Shown: positions 12,755-26,358, numbered from the stretch's first letter. The stretch: DNA of 64,000 bases from Rachycentron canadum (GCA_038496675.1 CM076651.1:12365724-12429723), one strand, 5' to 3'. Program-made: numbers and translations. The notes: generated by a model from the sequence alone, not told the origin.

Positions 12755-13140
12755 CCCTGCGACATTTCAAATCCAGCCCCCGGCTTCCTCTGAGAGTCGA
12801 CGGGCCGCCGCCACCGAGTGGACGCGATGGACCAAAAGATAACGGACCGTAATGTTTTGGGTTTTTTTTTTTTTTTTTTTTGGTTTTCTTATCTGATGCT
12901 TGTCGCTCCTCCTCCACCACCTCCTCCTCCTCCTAATCTCTCATCCGAGGCGAAATCTGCCCGTAGCTGCTCAGCGAGCTCCACAGCAGCTGCAGACGCT
13001 TTCACACGCAAGAACATCGCCGCATATCCGTCCGGTGTCAACACAGCCAAGTGCGCTGTGCCTCATCCAGACGCGGCTGTATCATCCAGTCAGATGGGCG
13101 GTCGCGCACCGCGGTGACGCACCGAGCGCCATATTTAAAC
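12755..13140 (-). promoter_or_regulatory. CpG-rich candidate promoter and 5' UTR of b4galt3
   Basis: This is the densest CpG cluster upstream of b4galt3. It includes gccgccgccaccgag, gcgtccctgcgaca, cggtcgcgcaccgcggtgac and cgagcgccatattt, and it is embedded in AT-rich DNA. It lies about 1 kb upstream of the minus-strand start codon, with room for a non-coding first exon. A T-run at about 12861-12880 interrupts it. Base composition and position are the only evidence. Confidence 0.4.
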
Positions 13141-14963
13141 ACGATGAAAGGAAATCATAGCGTTGCCACATCGGTGTTGATGATTATTTGCACATTTGGG
13201 TTTCCTCACCCCGCATTATTGTATCTGCGTGTTGTTAGTGCATATTTGCATCACGTGACAATGACGTTACGATGTCCGTGTTATGGATAGTGTTTTATTT
13301 TCTGTGCACACTCATCCAGGAAAACACTCACCTTGCTCTTTTCGTTATGTATGTGTTTATCTGTGCTCATAGTTTAGTGGCAACCGCACTGAACAGCTCT
13401 GAATCTCAGCTGAGACAAAATACCTCACAATACAGTAGGTACAAGTCAAACCATTTGTTGACACAGGTCTCTCTCAGGTCACAGTTTCTCTCTCTCTCTC
13501 TCACACACACCCACACACACACACACATACATACACAAACACCACAGAGCAACAGCAATTAAACGCAGTCATTTTCATACTTCTCATTAATGGAAAAGTC
13601 ACTGCTGAAGACAGTTTAAGCGTGTGGACGTATGCACAAACACCATGTTGACCCCGTTTGACAAAAAGACTATTTTTACTTTATTTCTCACACGGCATCC
13701 AACCAAGGGGCATCAGTTGTTCACTGGCTTAATGCAGCAGGCTAAAATGTTTTTATTCACATGCAGCAGTAGCTTGTCAGATTACAGAGACAGGACAGAA
13801 TACTTATGGCTAAAGTAGTTCCACATAGGTAACCCCCCAGTAGCCCCCCAGTAACCCTGAAGCAGATAAAGCATAACAGAAAAACTGTGCAAAACAATGC
13901 ATCAACACTACTATTGTTTGTAGCACTACGTGAACACACTGCCTTCATTGTCTCATAGCAAAGCGTGTGTGTGTTTTCTCTATCTGGGGAAAACCCCCGC
14001 GACCTCAGTGTCCCCTCGAGGAATACTGTATTAAAGTTGCATACAGACAACATTTAGTAAAGGCACATAACAGACTCCTTACACAGGCACGTTGGTGGTT
14101 CAGTCACCTCAGGTGAATAAGAACAGATGTTTAGCCCTGATGAGGGGAATTTAAAACTGTGCCTGTTGGTCCTTTAATAAATCAACTGCAATGATACATA
14201 CAAAAATGTTTAACTGGTGATAAACATAAACTGAACTTTCAACTTTTTGTGCAACTGTTTTTGTGTCTGTGGTGGAAAATAGTCCCTATTCTATGACCAG
14301 TTGTTTCAATACAGTATCATTTAATCACAGAGTTGAGGACCAAATGGCTTCAGACCAGTGAAACAGGGACAATGTGATGGATCTCCCACATCAGCACACA
14401 CAGAAAGTCATATACAGAGCACCTTTTTTATGTATATAAAAAAATCTATAAAGCATTGCGTTTCTGTTTTTTTACTCATAATCTTAACCAAAATGTTAAT
14501 AAAACATAAATGACTTCTACCACAATAAGCACTATTGTGTAAAAAAAAAAAAAAAAAGGGAATGAAATGCTTCACAAGTTTTCAGTACTCATTTTACATT
14601 GATTTAGACTGGGGAAAACATTCTTCTCAGACAGACTCCTCCATTTCATCCTTTTCAAATGGTAAAACTCTTAGATTTAAAAAATGCGCAAACTTGGATG
14701 AAGAACAGCAAGCATTTTGCTTTTGCTGCCTTCAAGTTGTGTTATTTTATTAATGATTTCTTCTTTATATTTCATCAGTTTATTGCCCATTTGCTCCACC
14801 ACTCACCCTCTCTCCAGAAAAACATTTAGAATAATAAAAAATAATCATCTTTAATATGAACTTCCTTTCATCTATCTCTCAAGTTTTTGTTATTATTTAA
14901 ATTATCTGCTCCTCTCCCACCTCCTTCCCCTCACTCTCTCCATCTCTCAGCATCCCTCTGTCT
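13141..14963. other. Intergenic region and bgn 3' UTR
   Basis: A gene-free stretch between the b4galt3 promoter and the bgn stop codon. It has a (CT)n/(CA)n patch at about 13488-13530. The right part should be the bgn 3' UTR, since bgn is transcribed leftward. Minus-strand AATAAA hexamers occur at 14779-14784 and 14746-14751, about 180-220 bases past the stop, and are candidate poly(A) signals. An A-run lies at about 14541-14557. Confidence 0.55.
14746..14784 (-). terminator. Candidate bgn poly(A) signals
   Basis: Two AATAAA hexamers on the minus strand (TTTATT on the plus strand) at 14779-14784 and 14746-14751, in the right position downstream of the biglycan stop. Vertebrate biglycan 3' UTRs are often longer than 1 kb, so a more distal site may be the main one. 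Confidence 0.4.
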
Positions 14964-17900
14964 TTACTTTTTGTAGTTGCCGAACTGAATGGCCAGCCGG
15001 TCGCTGACACAGCGGAACGTCGCAGGCTGCACCTCCCAGTAGTTGATAGGGTTTGCAAACAGACTGATGCCGTTGTAGAACGCTCTCTTCATCCCGAATC
15101 CCCGAGGGCAGAAGTCATTCACACTCACAAAGTCGATGTTGTTGGAATGTAGGTACACCACCTAGAAAAATGGGCGTTGTAATGTGGTTGAATGGAGCAT
15201 TGTGTTTACCACTCATTCTCAGATGTTTGCACACATTAGACTCACCTGTAGGTATTTCATATCTGGGAGGCCTTTGGGGACACGATTGAGGCGGTTGTTG
15301 TCCAGATGCAGCTCTCTCAGCCTGGAAAGGTAAGACAGACTACCATTCTCTATGTGCCGGATGTGGTTAAAGCTAAGGCCCAACCTGGAAAAAGTGAGAC
15401 AAGTAGGGAAAATGTGAAATAGTCGGTAAACAGGGCACTGCATGGTACATTACCTTAACTGTTTAACTGCTTAGCTGAAATTATTCTTATCACTGCAATA
15501 AAGTAATATTAACCCAGGTGTAAATTAGAGCCACATCAGCCTGATAAAGCACCCGCGACCATAAATAATCTCATTTGGGATTAGAAGTGTAGACAGTAGA
15601 GGAAAAACAACGAGACAGGCCTTTTTCCAGAAAACACTCAGACACGTCACAGAAGGAAAGCACAGGAGTGAATAATAATTTTTAAAAATGGCTGAATTCG
15701 ATTTAGCTGCTTCAATTTGATTGTCCTGGTGTTGTTCATGCTGGTCATGGCTTGTTGTCACGTGACATTAGAAGATACTATAGAGGCAAATTTTTTTGAC
15801 TGGAGTGGGAAAACACATATACAGTAAACTCTCAGTGCCATCCTGAAAAGCAATCCCCAAGAAATTGATGATGGCTTGAAATGGGTACGTTGAAGTGTAG
15901 AGGGTACCTGTACAGGTTTTTGTAACGGCTAAGGTCCTCCAGTTCAACAGCCTGGATCTGGTTGTGGTCCAGGTGAAGCTCATTGAGACTCTCTGGGAGA
16001 TCTGAAAGACAGACACCATATCTGTAAATCTCAGCTTTTGGGTGGAATTTGATTTTGTCCCGTAGTTGTCTATACTTTTTGTGTCCTACTGTGCAGCCAC
16101 TTCTTTTCATTTAGATACTTTGTTGACTAGTTAGTTCTGAAAGTGATACTTTCACATTTTGTGAAAAGCACTTAGTCACTATTTGTTTAGGGTTGATGCC
16201 ACTCTTGTGTGTTTGTTAGATATGAATATGCAGCCAGCTAGCCTAGCTTAGCATGAAGAGTGAAAACATGGAGAAACAGGTAGCCTGGCTCTGTTCACTT
16301 TAAAGCCCTTTAAAGCTCACTAACGGGGTTATATGCCTTTAGTTACAGGGGCGGTAAGCGGTTGAAGAGACTCAGGAGAGGTGGTGAAGTAGCCCCATTT
16401 GAGTTATCCCTGCCACCATGGGTCGTCACAGGATGGCTGATGACTAGGTGTTGAAGAGGAGGAAGGCCATTTCAAGGGATCTTTGTGTCTTGATTTGACT
16501 GAGCTGGGGAAACTGTTTTGACTGCCCAGAGGCCACTTCCATGAAATTGGATAAAAGAGGGCCTTTCTATATATCTTTTCTATATTACTACATTTCTGTG
16601 AGATGGCTAAAATCCTCTGAAAGTAGACAGTTTCCTTGTGTCTCCCTCACTTGCTGTTGGAAACTACATTGCACAGATTCAATGAATATATACTCCATTC
16701 AATAATCATTTTGGAGCTTTAGTGGTTCTAGGGGGAATATTTTTTAACCTTTGGACAGAGCCAGGCTTTCTGTCTCCTCTGTTTCCTGTGTTTATGTGAG
16801 ACATTAATGAGACAATGGGCTGCTAGAGATAGCTGCATATGTATCATACAAATATGAGAGTGGCATTGATTTTCTCATCTAAGTCATGAAGGCATATTTG
16901 TACATATATATATTTGTAAATGTATTTCCTTACAATGTAATTTAAATATGTCAGCATTTTAGTCATAAACAGAAGTTGTTACCTTTTGGCACCCCTGAGA
17001 GTTTGGCCTCTGATATACGCAGATAATTCAGTTTCAGTCCCTTGAAGGCCCCGGGCTCAAAACCACTGTTCTGGATGGGGTTTGCTCCCATCTCTGCAAA
17101 AAAAGGGGACATTTGTGGCATGTCAACTCACAGTGCACTCAATCTTTAACACCCAATGCTACTGCTATAAAGAGGAAAAGCATAGCAGCATGAGCAGCAC
17201 AGAATATAATCATCAGCATTTCTGACCTATGCAGTTCATGTTGACCAGCCCAGCGAAGGCTCCAGCTTCCACCTTCTTGATGCGGTTCTCATGGATCCTA
17301 ATCTCAACCAGAGAAGTAGGCAAGTTCTTAGGGACAGTGGTCAGCAGGTTTTTGGAGAAGTAGAGCTTCTGCAGGTGCTTGAGAGGGGCAAATGTTCTGG
17401 GGTGGACTTTGGAAATACGGTTATTCCTCAGGGACAGACCCTGAAATTAAAGGGAGAAGGAGAAACCAAATTTAACACCTATATTATTTGATATTATATT
17501 ATTTTCTGTATGAAAACATCAAGGGCACCCAAACAGAAGGTCATACACAGAATACACAAAAACTTGTTTTTCAGTCTCTGTTTTTCAGTGAATGTGTCTG
17601 AGTGAATTAAAATAGATCCAGCAGCAGTTCACAGCAGTCTACCATCCAGCAGACTGTCTCTCCACCTGCGCTGGCTGAAAAATGAAGACAGATGCAGGCT
17701 TAGGTAAACAGACCTTAATAGAGAAGTTATTGTATAATGTCATGTCGGGAGTTTCCTAAGCTGCCAGACTTAATATTGCTCTTGGTCAGCGCTCTTGAAT
17801 GCAGGTCAGGAGTGAGCAAAGCCTTTCTGCTAAGAGAGCTTGAATACTCCCATTTGGCTTCGGGCTCAAACTTTAATACAATTAAAACTCTCAGGGCGAA

Positions 17901-20900
17901 GGGCAGTGGAGGGTGAAAAAGAAAGGAAATGAAGCTCTAAATCCCTGAGGCAACTTAGGGTCATAATCATATTTCACACTGCTGAAGCCAATACAAGCTG
18001 AGCTGAATCAGTTGCACATCCTTGGGAGGTGCTGAGCTGATGCTGAGAGGGACATTATGTATGCGACCAGATTGCGTGTGTCTCTTACATATAGGTTAGT
18101 GAGGCCTTTGAAGTCATTCTCTGTAAGCTCAGTGATATGGTTGTTCTGCAGGTCCAGGAACTTGGTGTCTGGAGGAATATTCTTCGGCACTTCAGTCAGA
18201 CCTGAAGACAAGACCAGTAAAAACACATGAGGGAATCATATTCCATTAAATGCTTCCATGGGCAACTATGAACCAACACCCTAAAAACTGCTTTCTTTTT
18301 TTTTTTTTTTTTCAATGGGAAAACCCTTATGATATCTTAGTCAGACAGTGACTTTGGAAAATAAATAGTCACTGTGTGTTTTAAAACCTCCATCAGGTCT
18401 AAAAATGAAACCAGTCACACTCCCACACAATCTCAAATGAGTACTTTGGGGCTGCTCGTCTATTATTTTAATGAGAGGTGGACATACACACAACCATGGA
18501 GGTCACTCGCAGACGTCAAAGCAAGACATAACTAACATTACTGGTTTGTCACTGTCAAAGACACGCATGCACAGACACACACATTCTCATATAGACAAAT
18601 TTACCTCATACCAGATGGGGACACCAGATGTTTCCCAGCTGGTTTCCATTTGACAGAAGTCACATAGGATGTGACTTAAATACCTTCACCAAAATCACAC
18701 ATCAAATAAAAGGGAGACAGGCACAACCCAGACACACACAAACAGAGAAATACAAGCTGTATGTGATAATGTGTGAGCGGTGAAGCTGCACTTCAGTTTG
18801 GGAACAATGGTATTTTAATTTTGGCATCTTTGTGACTGTAAATACCTGCTGAGAAGTAGTGAAGAAGTTGTGAAATTGTGCATTTGGCTGCTTTAACGAC
18901 AAACATAAACACCAAAAGCTGTTATGGTTAGGGTTGCTTATGAATATTGTTCAGCAAGCAATAAATTCTTACGGGCTAAGAACGGGTTACAACAAGTGGA
19001 CAGCGTTAAGAAATACACCTGCATTATTCCATCCAGGAATTTATCTGGAAAAATGACTCAGCAGACACACCAACACAGCAACCAGAAGTCATTAACAGAA
19101 CCACATCACAGAGCCACGTCGACAAGCCTATCAGATGTGGTCAGTGGCACAGACAGGCCACGGTAAGCGAATCCTCAACAGGGGCCAACCTCATCCCAAC
19201 CATGACCATGATGCAACCAGGCCTACTGAAGAGAGAGAGGGTGCCAGCTGTCCCATTGGGATCCAGTCTGCCACAAAACCACATCTGACCCACATGACTC
19301 TACCCAGAGTTGTCCCTCTAGAGTTAAGTTTAGATATATGGCTTTGGCTGTACTGTACCACACCCTCCATGTCACCACACAGGATCAAACCCTCAGCGGT
19401 TCCCTCTGTTCAAACCATGTCCACGCAGTGCTGAGAGATCTAGTGCAGTGGCTGAAGAAGCCAAGAAATTAAATAGCAACATAAATTTATTAGTTGTGGG
19501 TGAAAGATCAGGTTTCTATCCAAAAATATGGTTTAAATTATAAAGCAGATGCTGTCACTGTGATTTAATTTTCTCTTTACTGTAATGAAGTTATTACATC
19601 TGGTGTGAGAGGAATACATCTCCAAAAAGGTGCAAAATATTTCCAGGTGGATTTGTGCGGTAGGAAATATTTACCTTCCAGTCAACACCTGCAGTTTTCG
19701 ACATGTCTCCTGCCAGCTGGAAACCTTTGAATTAGTGTGCCTGCATCAAACCCGACAGACATGATAAACAAAAACTTTCACCAACACCCTGATTAAGTGA
19801 ATCCCTTAACCCTCCAAACCCTCAAACCACAGCACTTCACCCATATCTGCCACAAATCTCAAAGCCTTTACCACAAACTGACAAAACTAGCACCCTCCTA
19901 AACCCCAGCGCCCCTCAACACAAATACCCGACATCATGCTGGGATGCACACTGAGAGGAGACAGACGCCACCGCCAAAATACATGTGTTCTAAATAAGCA
20001 CTTGACATCTCGGAAATTATATGCTTCCACATTTACCCACTGAAGAAAGAAAAAAGCAGGGACAGTAAATATATAGCGCTTATAAAATGATGATTTAACA
20101 AAACCATTACATCTAAAGACAGACAGTTTATTAAAGTTATATAGCTAGTATAATGGGAAGCATCTTTATATCTATAAATAAGACTGAATAAATTTTTTTT
20201 GGTCCTGTAAGAATAGACAAGCATGCACTTATAATATCTATAGTTGGGAAATTTGAGCATATGTTTATGGAGAAACATGACTGAAATGAAGTCACAGATT
20301 GACTGTAAAAGCATCATGAAAGGCATATTTTGGGGTGAGTTATGTTTTGTTGGTTTGTCAGGAAAGACCAGAATATATTTGCATCATAATAGTAAATACC
20401 CATAATTCTCATGTCATCTCGATTTAAATACACGTTTTTATCTCTATCATCCATTCCTTTCAATCCTTTCATCCGTCTTTAAATCCCTTTAAACTAAGTA
20501 ATTCTTCCTTCCATCCTCCCTTCCTGTTTTGGGTTTTAATTAAACATCCTGTCTACGTCCCAAAAACAAAATGAAGCAGTTCCTTAAAGGCAGTGAGGAT
20601 ATTATAAACTTTGCCTTTCCTACCATTAAAGTATTCCTTTTTTTCCCAAGACACTTCTGTGTCCTTTTCTCTGCATTTCTCTGACTCCCTCTTTCTCACT
20701 CTTGATCCATTTTCATGTCTCCTGTTTTCTCTTCCTCTTCCCTTGATTCAGTCAGATTTCTCCTGTTCTGCTCAAAATGTTTCTCTCTTCCTCTCCAACC
20801 CAGTTTCTACACATCAAATCTGGAACACAAAATCCCTCAAAGAGATGCTTTCCCTTGTGAAAATATACCAGCATTATCCTGAGGGAGAAATTCCTTTCTC

Positions 20901-21342
20901 AGATAATGGACCAAAGGGGGTCTTATTCTCTGGAGCTATGAATGTCATGCAAGGCTCAGGTCAACCTCACTCACTCTGCCATTCAACTCATTTCCTTTTC
21001 TCTCTGAACCTCTCGCCACACTCACACACTGAGAAATGATGACAAAGCGTCACAGATATGTGTCTCTGTTGTTCTCACACACTCTCACTGACCAAGGTCA
21101 GAGCACTGGACGACCCTGAGCCGACAGTGGCAGCCAAAGGGGCAAATGGGCATGCCAGGGGGGAAGACCTCCTCCATGGCTGAACCATCTTCCTCGTCCC
21201 TCATCATCGCCATCATCCCGCCGTTGTCCATACTGTCCATGGCAAAGTCCCAGAAGCCCTTCTGCTCAAAAGGCAGGGCAGATGAGGGGGAGAACAGCCA
21301 GACCATGCTTAGCACAAGCAGGAGGGAGCAATGTGGCAACAT
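14964..21342 (-). CDS. bgn: Biglycan (class I small leucine-rich proteoglycan)
   Basis: A secreted extracellular-matrix protein that binds collagen and TGF-beta family factors. Coding exons: 21093-21342, 18089-18201, 17227-17440, 16983-17093, 15908-16001, 15246-15384 and 14964-15161. The model gives 372 aa; human biglycan has 368. The signal peptide is MLPHCSLLLVLSMVWLFSPS. The class I cysteine cluster is CPFGCHCRLRVVQC (C-X3-C-X-C-X6-C). Leucine-rich repeats then run from TEVPKNIPPDTKFLDLQNNH through LNELHLDHNQIQAVELEDL and LRELHLDNNRLNRVPKGLPD. The C-terminal cysteine 'ear' repeat is NDFCPRGFGMKRAFYNGISL to FRCVSDRLAIQFGNYKK. The RLAIQFGNYKK end and the SDLGLTEVP context favour biglycan over decorin or asporin. 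The start exon has a splice acceptor at 21358-21360, so at least one non-coding exon lies upstream. No Ser-Gly dipeptide is present in the mature N-terminus, where glycosaminoglycan chains attach in mammals. Confidence 0.96.
16140..16910. repeat. Fold-back interspersed element, copy 2, with long centre
   Basis: This lies in the bgn intron between 16002 and 16982. The left arm (about 16192-16300) has gatgccactcttgtgtg, ctagcctagcttagcatgaa and gtagcctggctctgttc. The right arm (about 16748-16865) has the approximate inverse: ggacagagccaggctttctg, gtttatgtgagacattaatg and gagagtggcattgat. It is the same family as the copy at 7920-8335. The arms are separated by about 450 bases that do not resemble the short centre of the other copy, so something may have inserted between them or the centre may be a variant. 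Confidence 0.6.
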
Positions 21343-21912
21343 CTTTTTCTTTCACACCTGAGAAAACAGAAGAAGCAGAGAAGGAGAACAGTGTCTGTTA
21401 AATTGAACACAAATGTGTACACTGGCAATTGCAGCTCTCAGTTTATAAGTTCACCGGGTTAACACAACAGTCCTACAATACATCCTGCATTATTAAAGCT
21501 TAGATTGTTTTTGATTAACTTGTTTTGTTTGATCAGTCTGAAAGCTGTAATATGAGGTACTGTTGGTTTGTGCTGTATTTTACTAATATTTTTTGTCCAC
21601 TTCATTTATATTAACAAGGGTAGACAGGAATATGTGCATTGAGGTGTTGAAATATTAGAGAAAAAAGAGAGAAAAATTGCATGCAAACACCTGGATTATC
21701 AACTGGATAAAGCAGAAGACTGCTCCAAACCTCTGAGGGCCCCAGAGCCCCAGCGGCTCCCAAAGCCTTATGTTCAATGTGTCGCAACAGATTTTTGTCA
21801 ATGTGTTGCAACTGATTTTGTCAGGAAAAGGTGCATCTTTAATTTATTACTTCCATACATAATATACTTTAATGAAGTCATGTAAATGTTCAAAATCATC
21901 AGAAACCTGCAA

Positions 21913-21917
21913 AGTGT

Positions 21918-21976
<59 letters not shown>
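21913..21976. repeat. (TG)n microsatellite
   Basis: A nearly pure TG run of about 60 bases, interrupted once near its left end (gtgtgtctgtg), in the spacer upstream of bgn. Confidence 0.97.
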
Positions 21977-21977
<1 letters not shown>

Positions 21978-22423
21978 TAGCAGCACAAAGGCCCAGCAGT
22001 ACACTACAATAACATGTGCATGAGAGCCATAAGATGAGCGTTGGTAGTAGTCAGTGATAAATGGACATTGAAATATTATGAAATGGTCTGATTATCCCTA
22101 ATTACAAAGCCATATTGTTTACACCACACCTTACAGGCAGAATAGGAGCTAAAGGCTGGTGAGTGGAGGTGCACTCATTCCCCCTGGTAGACCTGCCAGG
22201 AAATGACTCTGGGAATGAAAGTCACTTAAACCACACTGACGAAATGTCACTGTCTGCTTCCTGTATAGGAGAGTAAGTCTCTTCTCACTGGCCAATCAGA
22301 TAGTGTGGAGGACATCACCTCAGCGGTGGAAAACTTTATTCCTGCAACCAAACAGTCAAACAAAGCCACCATTCATTTAGCAGGGAAACTGGGTGTGCAA
22401 GACCAAGTGCAAAGGCACATGTG

Positions 22424-22483
22424 TTCGAGTGTGTGTATGTGTGTGTATGTGTGTGTGTGTCTGTGTGTGTGTGTGTGTGTGTA
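22424..22483. repeat. Imperfect (GT)n microsatellite
   Basis: A GT-rich tract broken by at and ct dinucleotides (gtgtgtatgtgtgtgtatg), upstream of bgn. Confidence 0.9.
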
Positions 22484-25400
22484 TGCATGTCGTGAAACAC
22501 AGACGCCATGATGTCATAACTATGCACACACTCACGGTTAACTGAGGTCACCAGACGTGAGCATGTGTGTGTCTGTTTGCTTGCTTGCTTTTTCCTGCCT
22601 GCACTGACCCAACTCACACTTCAATACAGCCACTCAACCTAAATCCTAATTCCTAGAAAAACAAATTATTTCCATGCCAATTGATCCCTTCAGCAGGAAA
22701 TTGTGATCCTTAACCTGAAGCTAAACCTATGAAGTAAAGCCCAGATCAACACTGGACACTGGGGTGAAATAAAATCTTATCATCTCTAACCTTGTCCTGT
22801 TGATTCCTTCTCTGATCGAAAGCTGCATAATCCTACAGAGGCATGAAAAATATTGATGCCAGTTGTTTGTGTATTTTCCTGAGACGTGTAAAGATCTGTG
22901 GCAACATGATCAAGTTTTCATTGGGGCAAGAGGGGGGCAAATTTAGGCTTTCAGCATTATCAGGACCAAGAGATGATGAATGAGATGACATGAAAGAAAA
23001 GTAAAGGGTGTGGAGGTTCAGAGAGAGACTGACAACATGAGAGAACAAGAAAAGATAAAGATAAAGGCCATTTTATCCACTAGATGTCTAAAGGTGAAAT
23101 TTCTTTTTGTGTTGTCTTGTGTTGTCTCAATCCTGTTCTTCTACAAAATGTAACACAAGTCAAACACTTGCTTGATCTTTGCCCAGGCTATTTTGCTTAA
23201 AGTCCCAGGATATTTCTGGTAGCACTGAGTGTTCACAAGGCTTCAAATGGCCTAAAAGGGAGGCTGCAATAATAAAGCTGGTGAGGGGCTTCAAGGGCTT
23301 TTTTTAATGTTAGGGAAATGCTTCTCATTCCGCCCTTTGAAAAAAAAAAAAAAAAGGAAAAGTAAATCCATCACAAAGAAATTCAAGAATGTGATATGTC
23401 ACAGTGCGTGGATGATGAATTACCAACATATGCTCAATTCAAATCAATTCAACTAATCACATTCATAACCTCACATGTGCACAATTCAGCTGTAAGTCTG
23501 AAGTATATAGAATATCCATTTGTGTTTCTGGCTCAACATTTCTGGCTATTTCACTTTAATTTTGCTTATGAAATCAACTGCAACTGTGAAGCATTTCCCC
23601 TCCAGTCAAAGAAATAAAAGAATATTATTTAAGGGGCATTAAAATCTGTATGACAAAGAGGCTGTGCATAATGTGGACCTGGTCTGGAAGAATGAATAAC
23701 TGGCCCCTGTAGTCTGCTGCCTGCAATAAAAATAGCTGCCAAATTATACCATTTTGCAGAAAATAAAAACCCCACTGGCCTTGGCTTGGCCAGAAGAATG
23801 TAGCCAAGAGGACACAGCTAGGGCATATATAGTCAGTATCACACAATAACACGCAACACACAAAGGCACACAGAAGAGCTGGAAGACACACAGAAGACAC
23901 TACCAGCCGTATTCACACACCTACAATTTGTGCAGCTTGTGCCGTGCAACGTTATGGGAGGTATAACAAGTATATTGTAAATCTAAAAATGTGACACCCA
24001 TGCTCTAATCTGTGGAGCCGTTTTTCATAGGTCAGACCAATGATTTGTCTGCCATTTGTAGCGATGCGGTAGTGGATAGAGAATTTGCAGACAGAGGTGC
24101 TGAGGAGTTACAAAGGGAGACAGGAACAAGAGCAGTCTATCATCATCCAGAAATGATGCGTAAGGCTACTATAAACACAACATGACTATAAGTCTAAACT
24201 ACATCCCACAATTAAGCAGCCTCTCTGGCTGTAATAGCCGCTTTTATCAAGCCATTGTGTGTATGAATTCCTGTCCTCTCAGTTACTGTGACCTGTCAAA
24301 CATCCGGTCTGAGACGAAAACAAACCAAAGGCTTCAATCTTAACTGTTGTTGCCTCAGCTTCTCCCTCTATCCAAAGGCCAAAAGTGGTTTAATGGGTAG
24401 ATGGATGGACGGTATCCCTGTTTCGCTCACTGCTTGTCTCCAAGGTGCTGTGGAGAGGGATGTGGGAGAAGTGGGGAGGGGGGAGGGGGGACAGACAGAA
24501 AGAAAACGTGGGAGCTGCTGAAGATATAGTGAAGTGTCAGTTCAGCACCTGCATCACAGGCAAAAAAAAAGCAGCTCTATATGACCAGAAGTATATCGAC
24601 ACGCTTGTAAACACGCATATCTAGGGAGGAGGGGGGTGGTGGGGGCTGGTTTTGAGGGTTTAAGCCGGCCCTCTCACTATAAAATGTAATATCTGCGATC
24701 CTGGCTTTATCACTCAGCATCGGTGTCTGACCTCATTAATGCTCTTGAATGGGAGCAAATCCCTGCAGCCAGGCTAAAAAAAATCACGTGAAAAGGGTGG
24801 AGGCTGTTACAGCAGCACAGTAACGCCATGGTATTGAAATGACATGTTTGAGTGTCACACCTGGGTGTCATGTCCACATGCTGTTGGCCAGTCTTAGATT
24901 TAATGCGGTGGAGCCTCCTCTCTCTCCTCTACAGTAATGATTATTTTACTTCAGTAAGCCAACTGAGAAGAAACAGGAGGAAATTCCACAACTCAAGTCA
25001 AAGGTGTGTCAGCTCATGCCCAGTGTGTGTGCACACACAGACACACACAGACACACACAGACAGATACACTTAATATGACTGTCTGCACCTCTAAATGTG
25101 GTTGAAATTGTCACAACAGGCAACAGAAGACAGACAGTTTTATGAAGAGACAAATTCCAGTGGTTTACCGTTGGATGAAAAAGGTGAAGACAGGATTGAA
25201 AAAGACAGAGCAATAGAGATGTGAGCGAGAATTTAGAAATTGATGCATGCAGGGATAGATACATTTACTTTAACAAAAAAAGCAGCAGTGAAAGCCCCAT
25301 CTGGTGAACAATCCACGCTACAAGTGTATCATTTGTTTGAGTTTCCCACACTAGGCGCCCGAGATTAGCTTTACATTTCCTATATACGCTATCCATCAAG

Positions 25401-26339
25401 TGGTGGGTACTTGTCAGCCCTAACATCCACCGCAATTACTTTGATGTGCACAGAGTTCCCACAAGGCAGCCTTTGCCCTTGTCAAGCTAAACAAACATAC
25501 ATTTAAACTATATGCTATGCGTGTTGCCAAGAATAATCATCTCCTCACAATACAACACACAGTTTGTTCTCCTATGACCACAGTCAAGAGAAAGGCGATC
25601 ACTATTACCTCCCACCTAGTCACACACAACCCCCATTTTCTTTTGACTCGCCACCTTTTCTCAGCAGAGACCGTTTTAATTGGTATGACCACAAAATCAT
25701 CACATTTTATATGCACGTAACCCCTTTTTATGGCTGCCACGATTTATCCGCAACTGCTGTTCTTGTCTGAACCCTTTGGCACCGCCATGAACTGTCGATC
25801 AAAGACTTCAAAATGCTGGCTCATTTCATCTGTGTTTTCATATTCAGGAGTTGCTCAGCTCCTCTGGGTGTGCTGGCAGTTGTGAGGGCAGAGTTAAGGT
25901 GGGGCAAGGAGCTTTACCAAAAGAGTCAGCTGGCGCCACAACGCTGGTTTATTGGCAGTCGCCACGTCAACACTCAGCGCTGATTGCCGTCGCATGGTGT
26001 CTTAAACTGATCAAGGTGCTGACGGAGCAGAAAATATTTGACATGTCTTAGTATTGTGTTGCAGAGGAGGAAAATTGGCTGCAGTCACTCCATTGGATAT
26101 GCAGTAAGTTTTTCTGAACCCATCATGTTTTTCAGAATAAGAGCCAAGCTGCTATAAACTCTGAGTCACACATATGTTTGCCTGTGGGAATGCAACACAT
26201 ACACATGTACATGTACACACACACACACACATACACACACACGTAAACCATCTTTGTAGTTTAGTCTTAAAAACTGAAATCCAACTCCAAAGTAATCTGG
26301 TCATTTTGCTCACCTCCATTTCCTTATGCCATGTCTACC

Positions 26340-26358
26340 TTCACCTCCACACGCACAC

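Noticed and set aside
19135..19434. 99-codon plus-strand frame in a bgn intron
   Set aside because: No recognised family or motif, and antisense to bgn. It may be an old repeat but could not be placed.
14964..21342. Decorin or asporin instead of biglycan
   Set aside because: The C-terminal RLAIQFGNYKK, the CPFGCHCRLRVVQCSDLG cluster and the WEVQPATFRC segment fit biglycan. No asporin-type Asp run follows the signal peptide.
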